Shown here in pieces: positions 1 to 11,060 of a stretch of 64,000 nucleotides of DNA. The notes below the pieces were generated by a model. It made no database searches and was not told the DNA's origin. It worked only from the letters and a program-made list of their open reading frames with translations. Made by a program: the position numbers and the translations under genes. This stretch comes from Guillardia theta CCMP2712 (taxonomy: Eukaryota > Cryptophyceae > Pyrenomonadales > Geminigeraceae). Every line of letters begins with the position of its first letter. Position 1 is the first letter of the stretch. Location of the stretch: positions 80,080 to 144,079 of the forward strand of contig NW_005434625.1 of the NCBI RefSeq assembly GCF_000315625.1. The letters are read 5' to 3'.

Positions 1-128
1 CCATGCCGAGCTCCTCGTCCTCACCGTCGGAGATGATGATGGCATCGCTCGCTTCATCCCCGGGCAGAGGCGCCTGCGAGGCTGTCCTGATGGCTACCCG
101 TCCTGCTTCGTTTCCTGCTTGGCAGCAT
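1..128 (-). pseudogene. 5' end of a further PP2C-like copy, frameshifted
   Basis: This is the amino-terminal part of the phosphatase-like gene, beginning at the same internal ATG as the two complete copies (here at 128) and running off the window edge. Relative to the other copies it has one extra G near position 68 (agaggcgcc instead of agagcgcc), which shifts the reading frame after about 20 codons. Further upstream it also lacks two bases near 390 that are present in the other copies. The rest of the copy lies outside the window, so whether the whole gene is dead cannot be decided. An assembly error in a near-identical array is an alternative. Confidence 0.6.
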
Positions 129-605
129 TCCAGTCTGATGAGAGCGGGTGGGAAAGTGCAAGGCGATTTTGTAGGGATGGACCGGGAAGTGGGGGATGGG
201 AGAGGAAGGGGGTGGGGTGGTGACCGTGCTGGACAAACGCGTGGTGCTGAGAGGGAGAAAGACGGGTGACCGCAGGTGAGTAGATCCGGAGAGGGTGGGG
301 GTGGTATATGCTGTGAGAGTCTCTAGGCAGTAGGAGAGGCTAGTGGGGGGTAGGAGGGGTGGTAGGAAGGCTAGGGCCCGGGGTTTCTTACCACTGATTC
401 AGGTTCAATCTCGGTACTAATGAAATGCTTTGAGTCACTACGGTACCATCAAAGGCGTTGAGTAAACTTGTCGAAGGCGAGGCGGACTCGCCTGGCTTCC
501 GAGGCTGCCCAAGGTTGTCCGATCTATGCGATCAGTTCCAGTGATTGCGGGGCCCGGCAGCCGGGAGACTGCCCGGCATCCTGTGACCGGGCACTCAGTG
601 TCGGA

Positions 606-1166
606 TCAGTTGCGCGCGGCGGGCCCCACTGCACGGTACTTGACGATCCCCCTTGTGACCTCGTTGACGAGGTTTATGTCACAGCCGCCCTCGCAAAGCC
701 CCTCCATGCGGACCTCAACCCCTCTCTGCTGCTGCCCTCGACACATGCGAGACACGATCACTGTCAGATCGTCCTTCTTCCCTATCATCGACCTATCCAT
801 CCTATTCTCCGTCCTCTCCCGCAGCCTTCCTCCAAGCCGCTCGACGAGGGCCCCGTCCCCGAAGTCACCGAGTACCTCCTCCGACATGGTCTCCAACGCC
901 GATCTTCTCGCGCGGTCGTCTGAGCCCAGGTTCTCCCAGAAGCCGTCGCTTCCTGCCACGATGATGTCGCCTGATCGCGCACACCTCTGCTGCAAGATCT
1001 CGTTCTTCCTGTCTCTGTACTGCCGCATGTGCCCTTGGTCCATCCCCGCCTGGTACGGAGGTCTCTCGCCGTTGACCCGCGGAGAATGGAAGCGAGGGGG
1101 CGACAGGTAGTCGCAGCGAACCCTGTACAGACATGTCAGCGACCCGCGGCTTGCTGTCAAGACCAC

Positions 1167-1212
<46 letters not shown>

Positions 1213-2034
1213 CTGCGTGGAGAAGCGTCCAAGGTCAGCAGCGCCCACTGGCTGTCGCCCAGCTCGAGAGCATCGATCATGATCTCGTCCCTGCCTCTTC
1301 CCGGTGTGAGCCGAAGCGCTACCACAGTCGAAGACGCGATTTCGTGACAGCCAGAGGTCTGAGGCATGCGCATCCTCTGGATGCAGTACTCAAGCTTTTC
1401 AAAGAGATCGCCGTCCATGTTGACAGGCCTTGCCATGCTCTCTACAAGCTTCCTCGCAAAGATCCCTGACCGATAGCCTCCCTCTCCTACCCCGTCACAG
1501 AGCACAGTCAAGCTGTCTTTGATCTCGAAGGCGTCATCATACGGCAGCCAACCGTGATAGCGAGGGTCCATGTGCTTGCCTGGCTTGCCCTTGAGGCCCA
1601 CGTACGCCTCGCTGAAGATGCAGCTTGCAGGCTCTGGCCCAGGTGCCTGGGGCTTCGCCAGCCGCGGGTCACGGGCGGGCCGTGCGTACGGCCTGGCGAC
1701 TGGGAGGTCAGCTCTGGAGCTTGGGGATGCTCCGCTCTGGGCTGGAGGGACGGCCAGATGACTCTCTTGAGCAATCATGCCGTCTTGGAGCGCCATGCCG
1801 TGCATCTGCCGCATGGCTGTCTCGGGAGCTGTCCTCTGCTGCTGCTCGCTGTGTTGTTGCCTTGTACGGGGATGGAGCTGCGACAGCTCCTGCTGCCTCG
1901 CATGAAGGTCATCCTTGAGCCTTGCTATCATCTCCGACAACTGTTTGTTGAGCGTCTTCTCTTCCTGCAGAGCAGCCTGAGCATCTGCCCGCTTTGTCTG
2001 CTCGCGTGCGAGGCTGGCTTGAAGCGCTGTGAGG

Positions 2035-2076
<42 letters not shown>

Positions 2077-2627
2077 GCAGCTTGAGCCTCCAGCTCCATG
2101 CGTGTCTCTCGTTCACGGCTTAGCTCCGTCTGCAGTTTCTGTATGCAGGCCTCGAGGTCCCTGGTGGTGTCGATGGCTTGCTGGCGAGCTTGCTGGGCGG
2201 CAGCATGGGCTTGCCTCTCAGCCTCAAGGCTCTTGCGCAGCTCGTCAATCTGCTCCTTGGCTTTGCTTTGGGTCGTTTCTATCGCGCCGGCCATGTCCTG
2301 TACCTCTCCAAGGCCGTCTTGTAGCGCCTGTGCGTGTAGTTGCGACTGAGCGGCTTGCTTGTGGAGGGCGGACTGGGCGGTGCGCCGGCACTTGAGCAGC
2401 AGCTCATGATACCTGACCGACTCGATCTGGTACTGCTTTGTCTTCTTGGTTTGATCTTCAAGCCTCTGCTCGAGTTGAAGGATCTCTAGCTTGAGCTCTT
2501 CCATGCCGAGCTCCTCGTCCTCACCGTCGGAGATGATGATGGCATCGCTCGCTTCATCCCCGGGCAGAGCGCCTGCGAGGCTGTCCTGATGGCTACCCGT
2601 CCTGCTTCGTTTCCTGCTCGGCAGCAT
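606..2627 (-). CDS. Coiled-coil PP2C (PTC7-like) phosphatase, copy 1
   Basis: Predicted 643-residue protein from two exons (2627-1213 and 1122-606). The intron 1122/1123-1212 starts GTCAGAGA, contains a CT/GA dinucleotide run and ends GTACAG. The start is the ATG before LPSRKRSRTG. Longer open frames upstream have no ATG and cross a GTAAGA donor. Residues ~40-280 are an acidic patch and a long Gln/Glu/Arg-rich coiled coil with a polyglutamine run. The last ~270 residues look like a PTC7/SpoIIE-type PP2C: CDGVGEGGYRSG (metal-binding Asp-Gly), a Leu-Gly-Asp-Ser core, GDIIVAGSDGFWENL and KDDLTVIVSRM. Members of this family are metal-dependent Ser/Thr phosphatases. The substrate is unknown, and the coiled coil suggests a scaffold or dimer role (inference). 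Confidence 0.75.
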
Positions 2628-3106
2628 TCCAGTCTGATGAGAGCGGGTGGGAAAGTGCAAGGCGATTTTGTAGGGATGGACCGGGAAGTGGGGGATGGGA
2701 GAGGAAGGGGGTGGGGTGGTGACCGTGCTGGACAAACGCGTGGTGCTGAGAGGGAGAAAGACGGGTGACCGCAGGTGAGTAGATCCGGAGAGGGTGGGGG
2801 TGGTATATGCTGTGAGAGTCTCTAGGCAGTAGGAGAGGCTAGTGGGGGGTAGGAGGGGTGGTAGGAAGGCTAGGGCCCGGGGTTTCTTACCACTGCCATT
2901 CAGGTTCAATCTCGGTGCTAATGAAATGCTTTGAGTCACTACGGTACCATCAAAGGCGTTGAGTAAACTTGTCGAAGGCGAGGCGGACTCGCCTGGCTTC
3001 CGAGGCTGCCCAAGGTTGTCCGATCTATGCGATCAGTTCCAGTGATTGCGGGGCCCGGCAGCCGGGAGACTGCCCGGCATCCTGTGACCGGGCACTCAGT
3101 GTCGGA

Positions 3107-3667
3107 TCAGTTGCGCGCGGCGGGCCCCACTGTACGGTACTTGACGATCCCCCTTGTGACCTCGTTGACGAGGTTTATGTCACAGCCGCCCTCGCAAAGC
3201 CCCTCCATGCGGACCTCAACCCCTCTCTGCTGCTGCCCTCGACACATGCGAGACACGATCACTGTCAGATCGTCCTTCTTCCCTATCATCGACCTATCCA
3301 TCCTATTCTCCGTCCTCTCCCGCAGCCTTCCTCCAAGCCGCTCGACGAGGGCCCCGTCCCCGAAGTCACCGAGTACCTCCTCCGACATGGTCTCCAACGC
3401 CGATCTTCTCGCGCGGTCGTCTGAGCCCAGGTTCTCCCAGAAGCCGTCGCTTCCTGCCACGATGATGTCGCCTGATCGCGCACACCTCTGCTGCAAGATC
3501 TCGTTCTTCCTGTCTCTGTACTGCCGCATGTGCCCTTGGTCCATCCCCGCCTGGTACGGAGGTCTCTCGCCGTTGACCCGCGGAGAATGGAAGCGAGGGG
3601 GCGACAGGTAGTCGCAGCGAACCCTGTACAGACATGTCAGCGACCCGCGGCTTGCTGTCAAGACCAC

Positions 3668-3714
<47 letters not shown>

Positions 3715-3805
3715 CTCCCTGTCTCTGTCTCTCTCTGTCTCTCTCTGTCTCTCTCTGTCTCTCTCTGTCTCTCTCTGTCTCTCTGTCTGTCTCTCTCTCT
3801 CCCTT

Positions 3806-3855
<50 letters not shown>

Positions 3856-4677
3856 CTGCGTGGAGAAGCGTCCAAGGTCAGCAGCGCCCACTGGCTGTCG
3901 CCCAGCTCGAGAGCATCGATCATGATCTCGTCCCTGCCTCTTCCCGGTGTGAGCCGAAGCGCTACCACAGTCGAAGACGCGATGTCGTGACAGCCAGAGG
4001 TCTGAGGCATGCGCATCCTCTGGATGCAGTACTCAAGCTTTTCAAAGAGATCGCCGTCCATGTTGACAGGCCTTGCCATGCTCTCTACAAGCTTCCTCGC
4101 AAAGATCCCTGACCGATAGCCTCCCTCTCCTACCCCGTCACAGAGCACAGTCAAGCTGTCTTTGATCTCGAAGGCGTCATCATACGGCAGCCAACCGTGA
4201 TAGCGAGGGTCCATGTGCTTGCCTGGCTTGCCCTTGAGGCCCACGTACGCCTCGCTGAAGATGCAGCTTCCAGGCTCTGGCCCAGGTGCCTGGGGCTTCG
4301 CCAGCCGCGGGTCACGGGCGGGCCGTGCGTACGGCCTGGCGACTGGGAGGTCAGCTCTGGAGCTTGGGGATGCTCCGCTCTGGGCTGGAGGGACGGCCAG
4401 ATGACTCTCTTGAGCAATCATGCCGTCTTGGAGCGCCATGCCGTGCATCTGCCGCATGGCTGTCTCGGGAGCTGTCCTCTGCTGCTGCTCGCTGTGTTGT
4501 TGCCTTGTACGGGGATGGAGCTGCGACAGCTCCTGCTGCCTCGCATGAAGGTCATCCTTGAGCCTTGCTATCATCTCCGACAACTGTTTGTTGAGCGTCT
4601 TCTCTTCCTGCAGAGCAGCCTGAGCATCTGCCCGCTTTGTCTGCTCGCGTGCGAGGCTGGCTTGAAGCGCTGTGAGG

Positions 4678-4719
<42 letters not shown>

Positions 4720-5270
4720 GCAGCTTGAGCCTCCAGCTCCATGCGTGTCTCTCGTTCACGGCTTAGCTCCGTCTGCAGTTTCTGTATGCAGGCCTCGAGG
4801 TCCCTGGTGGTGTCGATGGCTTGCTGGCGAGCTTGCTGGGCGGCAGCATGGGCTTGCCTCTCAGCCTCGAGGCTCTTGCGCAGCTCGTCAATCTGCTCCT
4901 TGGCTTTGCTTTGGGTCGTTTCTATCGCGCCGGCCATGTCCTGTACCTCTCCAAGGCCGTCGTGTAGCGCCTGTGCGTGTAGTTGCGACTGAGCGGCTTG
5001 CTTGTGGAGGGCGGACTGGGCGGTGCGCCGACACTTGAGCAGCAGCTCATGATACCTGACCGACTCGATCTGGTACTGCTTTGTCTTCTTGGTTTGATCT
5101 TCAAGCCTCTGCTCGAGTTGAAGGATCTCTAGCTTGAGCTCTTCCATGCCGAGCTCCTCGTCCTCACCGTCGGAGATGATGATGGCATCGCTCGCTTCAT
5201 CCCCGGGCAGAGCGCCTGCGAGGCTGTCCTGATGGCTACCCGTCCTGCTTCGTTTCCTGCTCGGCAGCAT
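3107..5270 (-). CDS. Coiled-coil PP2C (PTC7-like) phosphatase, copy 2
   Basis: Second complete copy, again 643 residues from exons of the same length (5270-3856 and 3623-3107). Its only large difference from copy 1 is the intron, 232 bp here against 90 bp, swollen by a CT/CTGT simple repeat. If the intron is spliced as modelled, the reading frame is kept. Visible amino-acid changes are few, for example CHDIASS for CHEIASS and GPEPGSC for GPEPASC. All PP2C motifs seen in copy 1 are present. Read without splicing, the frame would run into an Arg/Glu/Asp repeat and lose the last phosphatase motifs, which supports the intron. Promoter sequence should be nearly the same for both copies because the flank is duplicated as well. 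Confidence 0.75.
3671..3853. repeat. Expanded CT/CTGT simple repeat in a phosphatase intron
   Basis: A 183-bp pyrimidine tract of CT dinucleotides interrupted by CTCTGT and CCTTCCTCC blocks. The matching tract in copy 1 (about 1171-1209) is a plain CT run of about 39 bp. Both lie inside the single predicted intron of the phosphatase gene. Confidence 0.9.
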
Positions 5271-5750
5271 TCCAGTCTGATGAGAGCGGGTGGGAAAGTG
5301 CAAGGCGATTTTGTAGGGATGGACCGGGAAGTGGGGGATGGGAGAGGAAGGGGGTGGGGTGGTGACCGTGCTGGACAAACGCGTGGTGCTGAGAGGGAGA
5401 AAGACGGGTGACCGCAGGTGAGTAGATCCGGAGAGGGTGGGGGTGGTATATGCTGTGAGAGTCTCTAGGCAGTAGGAGAGGCTAGTGGGGGGTAGGAGGG
5501 GTGGTAGGAAGGCTAGGGCCCGGGGTTTCTTACCACTGCCATTCAGGTTCAATCTCGGTACTAATGAAATGCTTTGAGTTCACTACGGTACCATCAAAGG
5601 CGTTGAGTAAACTTGTCGAAGGCGAGGCGGACTCGCCTGGCTTCCGAGGCTGCCCAAGGTTGTCCGATCTATGCGATCAGTTCCAGTGATTGCGGGGCCC
5701 GGCAGCCGGGAGACTGCCCGGCATCCTGTGACCGGGCACTCAGTGTCGGA

Positions 5751-5910
5751 TCAGTTGCGCGCGGCGGGCCCCACTGTACGGTACTTGACGATCCCCCTTG
5801 TGACCTCGTTGACGAGGGAAGTTTATGTCACAGCCGCCCTCGCAAAGCCCCTCCATGCGGACCTCAACCCCTCTCTGCTGCTGCCCTCGACACATGCGAG
5901 ACACGATCAT
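5751..5910 (-). pseudogene. 3' fragment of a third PP2C-like copy
   Basis: Only the last ~50 codons of the phosphatase-like gene remain (ending VGPAARN before the stop at 5751). Compared with the full copies it carries a 4-bp insertion near 5818 (gacgagggaagttt), which breaks the frame. Similarity ends at about 5910, where sequence changes to AT-rich non-coding DNA. This marks the end of the array and is most likely a recombination or truncation point. Confidence 0.85.
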
Positions 5911-6640
5911 TCAATGATTGTTGAGTAAACTGGCTAGATTTACTACACTCGTCAATGGCTGACACTAATAAGATTTCATGAGCGTGTATCGAAATATACG
6001 AATAACCCTACCCCATCCATATCAGAAAAACACTGATACCGGTACACAGGGAAGAGAGCAGCCAAGAGGCGTGTAAGCCGGAACTCAAATGCTTAAAACA
6101 AATATAAAAGAGTACTGAGTGGTACAAATCATTCTGGTACAAAATTGACTAAAAACTGTATGCTTATGATCAAATTAACAGGTACAAGTGTTTGTTAAAA
6201 GGATATTAATTTATAATTGGGCATTAGTAAATGCCATGGAATGATTGGGCCGACTGTGGCTGAGCCTCATTTCGACGGTACTCAGTGCAGCGTTTCCAAG
6301 TTGCCATACTCAGTGTTCAAAGTTTAACCGTCCCACGACGGCGGGGTGCTGCCGGGCCCACCCGGCCCGGGCCCTGATCGATGATCATCGGATCGAGTCG
6401 GGGGTTCCTTGGAGCCAGGCTGTCCGGCCGCTCTCGCCCCGCTGCCGCAGTGCCGCAGTGCGGCGCCGGGACTTTTGCATCGGCGTGCTAGCCTCGGATC
6501 ACCGTCCGATCAAACTGCCCGGCCCGGGCTCCGGGCCGCCCGTACGTTGCTTGCCAAGTTGGCCACTGGGCAAGGCTCGTGGCTGCCCCGTGACCGTTGA
6601 GTTCGACGCCGCTAATCTCAGCAGCTACCCTCACTGCATC
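5911..6640. other. Non-coding spacer with a GC-rich island
   Basis: The first 330 bp are AT-rich without a credible gene. From about 6240 to 6610 the base composition becomes very GC-rich, with GGGCCC/CCCGG blocks and a repeated GCCGCAGTGCCGCAGTG phrase (about 6440). The same phrase and style recur in other islands of the window (for example near 50330). No coding signal was found. Confidence 0.6.
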
Positions 6641-6644
6641 TGAT

Positions 6645-8652
6645 TCACGGGGAAACTGAGAGCTCTTCTCTTGCTCCTCTGACGATCTTGTCTGCCTCAG
6701 CTGGACTCATCGCAACATGGTAGCCATGAGACACCAGCAGGTGCTTGAGCATCTCTCTATCCGCAGACCTGACATCACGGTCAACCGCTGAGAGCATGGT
6801 ACGGGCCTCCGGCGAACTCGAGCAGAGATTCAAAGTGTAGACTAGGCCCGGCACAGCGCGGCAAGTTGCAGTGCGGCAGTAGCAGCATCACCGGAAAGCT
6901 TTCTTGTCTAGGTGACAGACGACATCCACAGCTCGCCCAGCTCGTTCGAACGCGGAGGCAGAGGAGTCGATGGCTTCCAGCACTGTGCTCTTCCATCTGC
7001 ACAGAAGGTCAGCACAAGCACGCGCAAACAGCAGTGCTGCTCACTCGGAGGAGGAGAAGTCAAGAGTGTAGCTTGGGAGGATGTGGCCGAGGAAAACGCC
7101 ATCTTTCCTCGCCACATCGCCGTGTCTGGGTGCATAATGTCCTCCTCCCAGCCCCACAACAACTATTGCCCTGCAGCAAGTGAGATCTTCTGCGCCAAGG
7201 ATGAGCAAGTTCAAGTGCTTCACTTGTCTTCTGCTGATAGCTGTTCTCCTTCCTCGTCTCCTCCCTCTATCCTCAGCTCTTCTACCAGCACGTCCGCCTG
7301 CTACCTGCTCAGGAAGCATCTCTCTCCAGCCCCTTGCTCTCACCCAATGCATTGCAGCATCCTGGCGTGTCCACTCCGACTCCGTGCTCCCTGAGTTCAT
7401 CAACGTGTGAGGGCGAGCGAGCAAGCTTATCGTCATCCTGCCTATTTCGGCGAACAAGGATGGAGTGGTTAGCCAGGGGCCATGATGCGTACCCTGCCAT
7501 GAGGTTAGACTGACTCGGTGGTCCTCCTCCCCTTCCTCCTTCACCTCAAGCGAGACATCAAAGTGGCCCTTGAGATCTGACGCGGCGGTCTTCTTGTACA
7601 AAGACCTTTGGACGGGGTCAGCACCGGAGAGCTCGCAAGATTGAGCGAGACCGGTACAGAGATGCGAGTCTTGGGGAGGGAGGTGGGCACCTGCAAGGTT
7701 CACCGTCAGTACTCGCACAGGAAACGAAGAGCCAGGCGAGATGGCAGGAGGATGAGGAAAGTGATGGAAGGAGAAAGGAACAAGCAAGCCGTGAATGAGA
7801 GAGAGGAGAGGGAGGCAGAAAGAATCGAGGGAGAGGGGAAAGAAGGAAGGGGAGGAGGGGGAGGGGAGTGAGGGGGGTAACTCTGACTGACCGGTTAGGG
7901 ATGCCTCCGGCTTCAGCCTCCGCTCGTCCAGGGTTACCAATGGGATGGACCTGACAGGGCGTCCCTGTCAGAGAGTACACGTTGCCAGATGTCATACAGT
8001 AAGAGCAGGAGAACCAGAGGCAGACGCATGGCGGCTAAGGAAGAGCACGTCATCTGGCTGAACCCCTGCTGGCAACATGAGGGGAAGATCCACAACAGGC
8101 CAAAAGGAGATGATGGGGCAGGAGCAGGAGCAGGAGCAGGAGAGGGCAGGAGCAGGAGCAAGAGCAAGAGCAGGAGCAGGAGAGGGCAGAAACGAAGAGG
8201 GAGGAGGATTCAAGAAAAAAGAATCAATCACCGGTGATCTCTTGAAAGCGCCGATCGATGTGATCTGAAGCAGGAGTAAGACAGGCTAGATGCTTCTACT
8301 GCTCCTTCCACAACCATTGCGCACCAAACCATCTTCTAGCAGCCACATGAACACGTTTGATCGTTTGCTGTACACGAAGGAAAGAATCAAGGCCAGCAAG
8401 ATCAGAATAATCGGCTCAGACCTGCTCTGCCACATCTCTCCCTCGCAATCTCGTTCTCTCATGCTGTTCCAATTCCCAAGCATCAACTGAGCAAGCCAGA
8501 TGGAGCTCCTCACCTCGTCCAGTCCGTTCGTCTTAGCAGCGCCATCGCCATGCTGAAGGAGGCCTGCACTCATGCGTCATGCCCTGTTTGGTCTCCTCCC
8601 ACTCTACCTGGTCGTGAGCATCTGTCGTCGCCACCACCAGGGTGTTTTGCAT
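6645..8652 (-). CDS. DTD2: D-aminoacyl-tRNA deacylase, DTD2/GEK1 type
   Basis: Multi-exon gene assembled from motifs that follow the order of plant GEK1 and archaeal DTD2, enzymes that remove D-amino acids (and, in plants, aldehyde adducts) from mischarged tRNA. Exons in order: MQNTLVVATTDAHDQ (start 8652), FSMAMALLRR, then VLFLSRHASASGSPALT joined across a ~55-bp intron to VHPIGNPG, SLYKKTAASDLKGHFDVSLE, THHGPWLTTPSLFAEI, GSTESEWTRQDAAMHW, and GLGGGHYAPRHGDVARK followed by FLGHILPSYTL. The final exon ends ..VRGAREELSVSP at 6645. The THHGP and GGGHYAPRH motifs are family hallmarks. Introns are 40-200 bp, and the middle exon near 8300-8400 is the least certain. A GAGCAG simple repeat lies in an intron. 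Confidence 0.8.
8118..8190. repeat. GGAGCA/AAGAGC hexamer repeat
   Basis: An imperfect hexanucleotide tract of GGAGCA and AGAGCA units, in a predicted intron of the DTD2-like gene. Confidence 0.85.
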
Positions 8653-9690
8653 GAGCAAGCTGTGCTTGTTGGAACCTGAGGAGGCGATGAGGATTAGGCA
8701 ACCGAGACAGTCAGAGCTCACATCGAGCCCGAACAGATCTGACATGCATGTTTCTCACAATCGTCCTGTCACAAGCAATAAGAAGAATGGAATACACATG
8801 CTCCGCAAGCAACTAGTTTACTTCACTGGAAGGAACGCGAGCTTGCGCATGCTGCCGTCTACAACAAATCCCGAAGCTACCCCAAACAGAGCGGCAAGAG
8901 GAAGAAGCTGCCATATCAGCAAACAATCAATCAGAAGAACCATGATGAAGATACAGAGGAGGATAAGTAGGAGAGGAGAGAAGAAAGGGCGAGGAGAGGA
9001 CCAGGAGGAAACGAGCGGGTGGGCGGGGTGGGGTGGGGGGTTGGGGGGGAGCGAAGGACGGGAGCACACCTGCATGCCCACTTATATGGGCTGAACCACA
9101 CAAACCATAAATAAAATTTCAAATTCCAAGTTGGCCGTCGAAATTTTCCGTCGAATCTTCTCTATCAAGTTTGTGCGAGAGAGCAGAGGGAAGGGAGATC
9201 GGCACAGTGAAGGAGCAGGCGAGTACTACGACATCAGTAGTCATCTTGACACGCTTTGTTGACCATTCAACTCTTTCTCTTGCTTCAATCCTCCTCTTCG
9301 TCGCATAGTTGCTGCTGCTGTTTCTCTATCCTCCCCGTCTTCGTGTTGTTGCTACTCATCCTCCCTCTTGATCAGCTTGTTCAGTGCTCAGCTCTCTCGT
9401 ATCAGTCCCTTCTCATTCCCTCGTTGTCAGACGTATCGTCATGATGAGTTGTGATGTCACAAGCTGCCACAGAGCAACTCTTTGCAAGTTTGTTGCTCGT
9501 TGATGCATTTCGTTGCGATGCAGTCTTGTTCTCTCAATCAGCGCATTTCTTTGTACAGTCAGCTGATTGCTCTCTCTGAGTCTCACTCACTGCTCCTCAT
9601 TTCCTCAGGGTAGAAAGTCTCACATGTTGACAGGGCGAGGAGGTTACGGCGCACGTACAGGCTGACTGAAGCTGTGTAGTCTTACGGCAC
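8653..9690. other. Upstream region of DTD2-like gene, no firm gene
   Basis: Between the predicted DTD2 start and the next gene. Minus-strand frames near 8820-9080 encode a Leu/Ile-rich stretch, but they lack a clear ATG and splice context and fall in a CCT-rich tract. On the minus strand CCATATAAGTGG near 9084-9095 resembles a TATA box, though nothing downstream confirms it. The rest is CT-rich and unassigned. Confidence 0.4.
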
Positions 9691-9698
9691 CTGTTCCC

Positions 9699-10470
9699 AT
9701 GTCGATGTATAACACGGTAATCCTCCTTAACCATCATGCGGCAATGCTTGACACTCACCTCTGCATTGCCCAGTCTCTGCCGTCCTTTCTCGTCGTTACC
9801 CTCACCTTGTCGTTGCTCGGCTCCCTCGCTCTCTGTGCCCTCCCTCCGGGCTACGAAGACGAGTTGCTCTGTCCTGACGGCTCCTGTCTCGCCGCTTCCC
9901 CTCCCCCCACCTTCTCAGCCTGGTTGCAGGCCTAAGGATGAAGCACTCGTCGGACCCGAAGTATACAGGACCCAGGTAGTTGTCTCCTCTGCCTCCCCAG
10001 GTCCTCCCAGTGACCTCGTGGGACTCTAGAAGTTCCTTCTATGAGTGTATTGATGTCAAGAGCGCTAAGGTAACGCGAGAAGGAGAGAGAGAGAGAGGAC
10101 GTCGCATGCAGTTGACCTGCCTCAGTTCGTCTGTGCTCCAAGATCCTGGGGACCGAAAGTGCTGAAGGTGAGGCGGGGGGGATGAGAAAGGGGAAGAGGA
10201 AGAAGGGAGAAGAGGGAAGGAGAAGAGGGGACGAGGAAAAGGAGGAGACGACGACGAGGAGATGGTGGTGTTGGAGGAGGTGGTGGTTGAGGAGTTGGAG
10301 GAGTTTTGTTTTCTAAATGAGTATGAGGATAGGAAGTGAAAGATGGTCTTGTTGCTCAAGGTTGGCACAGCAACTTGTGCTCGGACAGTGGTGCGAACAT
10401 GACAATCAGGATATGGCGGAATGAGATGTTTGTTAGGTGCCCAGATTGTCGAGTTTCGCAGATGAAGGAG
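9699..10470 (+). CDS. Putative secreted or membrane protein, multi-exon
   Basis: The first exon begins MSMYNTVIL at 9699 and contains a Leu/Val-rich segment that looks like a signal peptide or single membrane span, followed by PPGYEDELLCPDGSCL. Candidate later exons are PKDEALVGPEVYRTQ (ending at a GTAGTTG donor), SFYECIDVKSAK (before GTAACG) and FVCAPRSWGPKVLK (before GTGAGG). A short last exon could end near 10470, and AATAAA occurs at about 10496. Cysteines are relatively frequent, which fits an extracytoplasmic domain. I do not recognise the family. Exon joins are guesses and the gene could be wrong in part. Confidence 0.35.
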
Positions 10471-10859
10471 TGAGAGTCAACCTGAAACAGCTCAAATAAA
10501 GAAACCTGCTGTCAAGCATCATAAAAGTCTGGACGTGTGTCAGAGCTCATAGGAACCGAGCCCGAGTCAGACAAAGGCCTATCAGAAAGAAAAGACAGTT
10601 GGCTGTCTCGTACTCGTGATCGAAACCAACCTTTGCCTGGATAACCCAGGATACTCTAGTCCAGTGTGAATCTGCTGAAGAGGACCCCTCTGGACGTCTT
10701 TGTTGCTGGAACAATGTACCCGTTGGTGGCTTTCAAGCTAACAGGGCGGGTTCTCTTCCCTACGAGAGTGCAAGGTTTCCTCTCCAAGTGCTGATGGGAT
10801 GTTCAAAATCTAAGGGGAGAAGCTTGTCAACCTCCAAGCAGAGGACCCCCCTGCTTCCT

Positions 10860-11060
10860 TCAGCAAGGAGCACTACCCCTAGTCCATTCCTTAGCCCATA
10901 TATAAGAATCAGCCTCTTCAGCTACAAGGGTCTGTTCTCTAGTAAACTCGACATCACTACACTTCACCTTCATGTGATCCAGCAAAGGAGCCTTGAGTAT
11001 TCGCTGAAGACGTCTGCAAGTCGTAAAGCTTCGGGCTGTGTGAACGTTACTTGGAACTTC
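10860..11060 (+). mobile_element. LTR-like relic
   Basis: Contains a TATA-like CATATATAAG (about 10898) followed ~90 bp later by CCTTGAGTATTCGCTG, then GACGTCTGCAA and CGTAAAGCTT. The same order (ACTATAAAAGG, AATAAA, CCTTGAGTATTCGCTG, GACGTCTGCAA, CCGTAAAGCTT) occurs at 37265-37480 next to an integrase relic. The shared promoter-to-poly(A) layout suggests long terminal repeats of one retroelement family. No coding part is seen here, so this may be a solo LTR. Confidence 0.5.

Larger units (their letters stand above)
1..5910. repeat. Tandem array of a ~2.5-kb gene unit
   Basis: The sequence at position 1 recurs at 2501 and again at 5144, so the unit is 2,500 bp and then 2,643 bp long. The copies are nearly identical, with scattered single-base changes. 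Each unit holds one phosphatase-like gene on the minus strand and about 480 bp of shared 5' flank. The window opens inside one copy (5' end only), then has two full copies, then a fragment that stops abruptly at about 5910. The length difference comes mainly from a simple repeat inside an intron of the second full copy. The high identity suggests recent duplication or ongoing gene conversion, which is an inference. Confidence 0.95.

Noticed and set aside
606-2939. 777-codon version of phosphatase copy 1
   Set aside because: The upstream part has no ATG and crosses a GTAAGA donor. The internal ATG at 2627 is preferred.
3366-5552. 728-codon uninterrupted phosphatase frame ending in Arg/Glu/Asp repeats
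   Set aside because: It reads through the intron simple repeat and loses the phosphatase C-terminal motifs. Splicing at 3623/3856 restores the same protein as copy 1.
8818-9122. Minus-strand hydrophobic frame upstream of DTD2
   Set aside because: Located in a CCT-rich tract, no supported start, and splice joins to DTD2 are not needed because an ATG exists at 8652.
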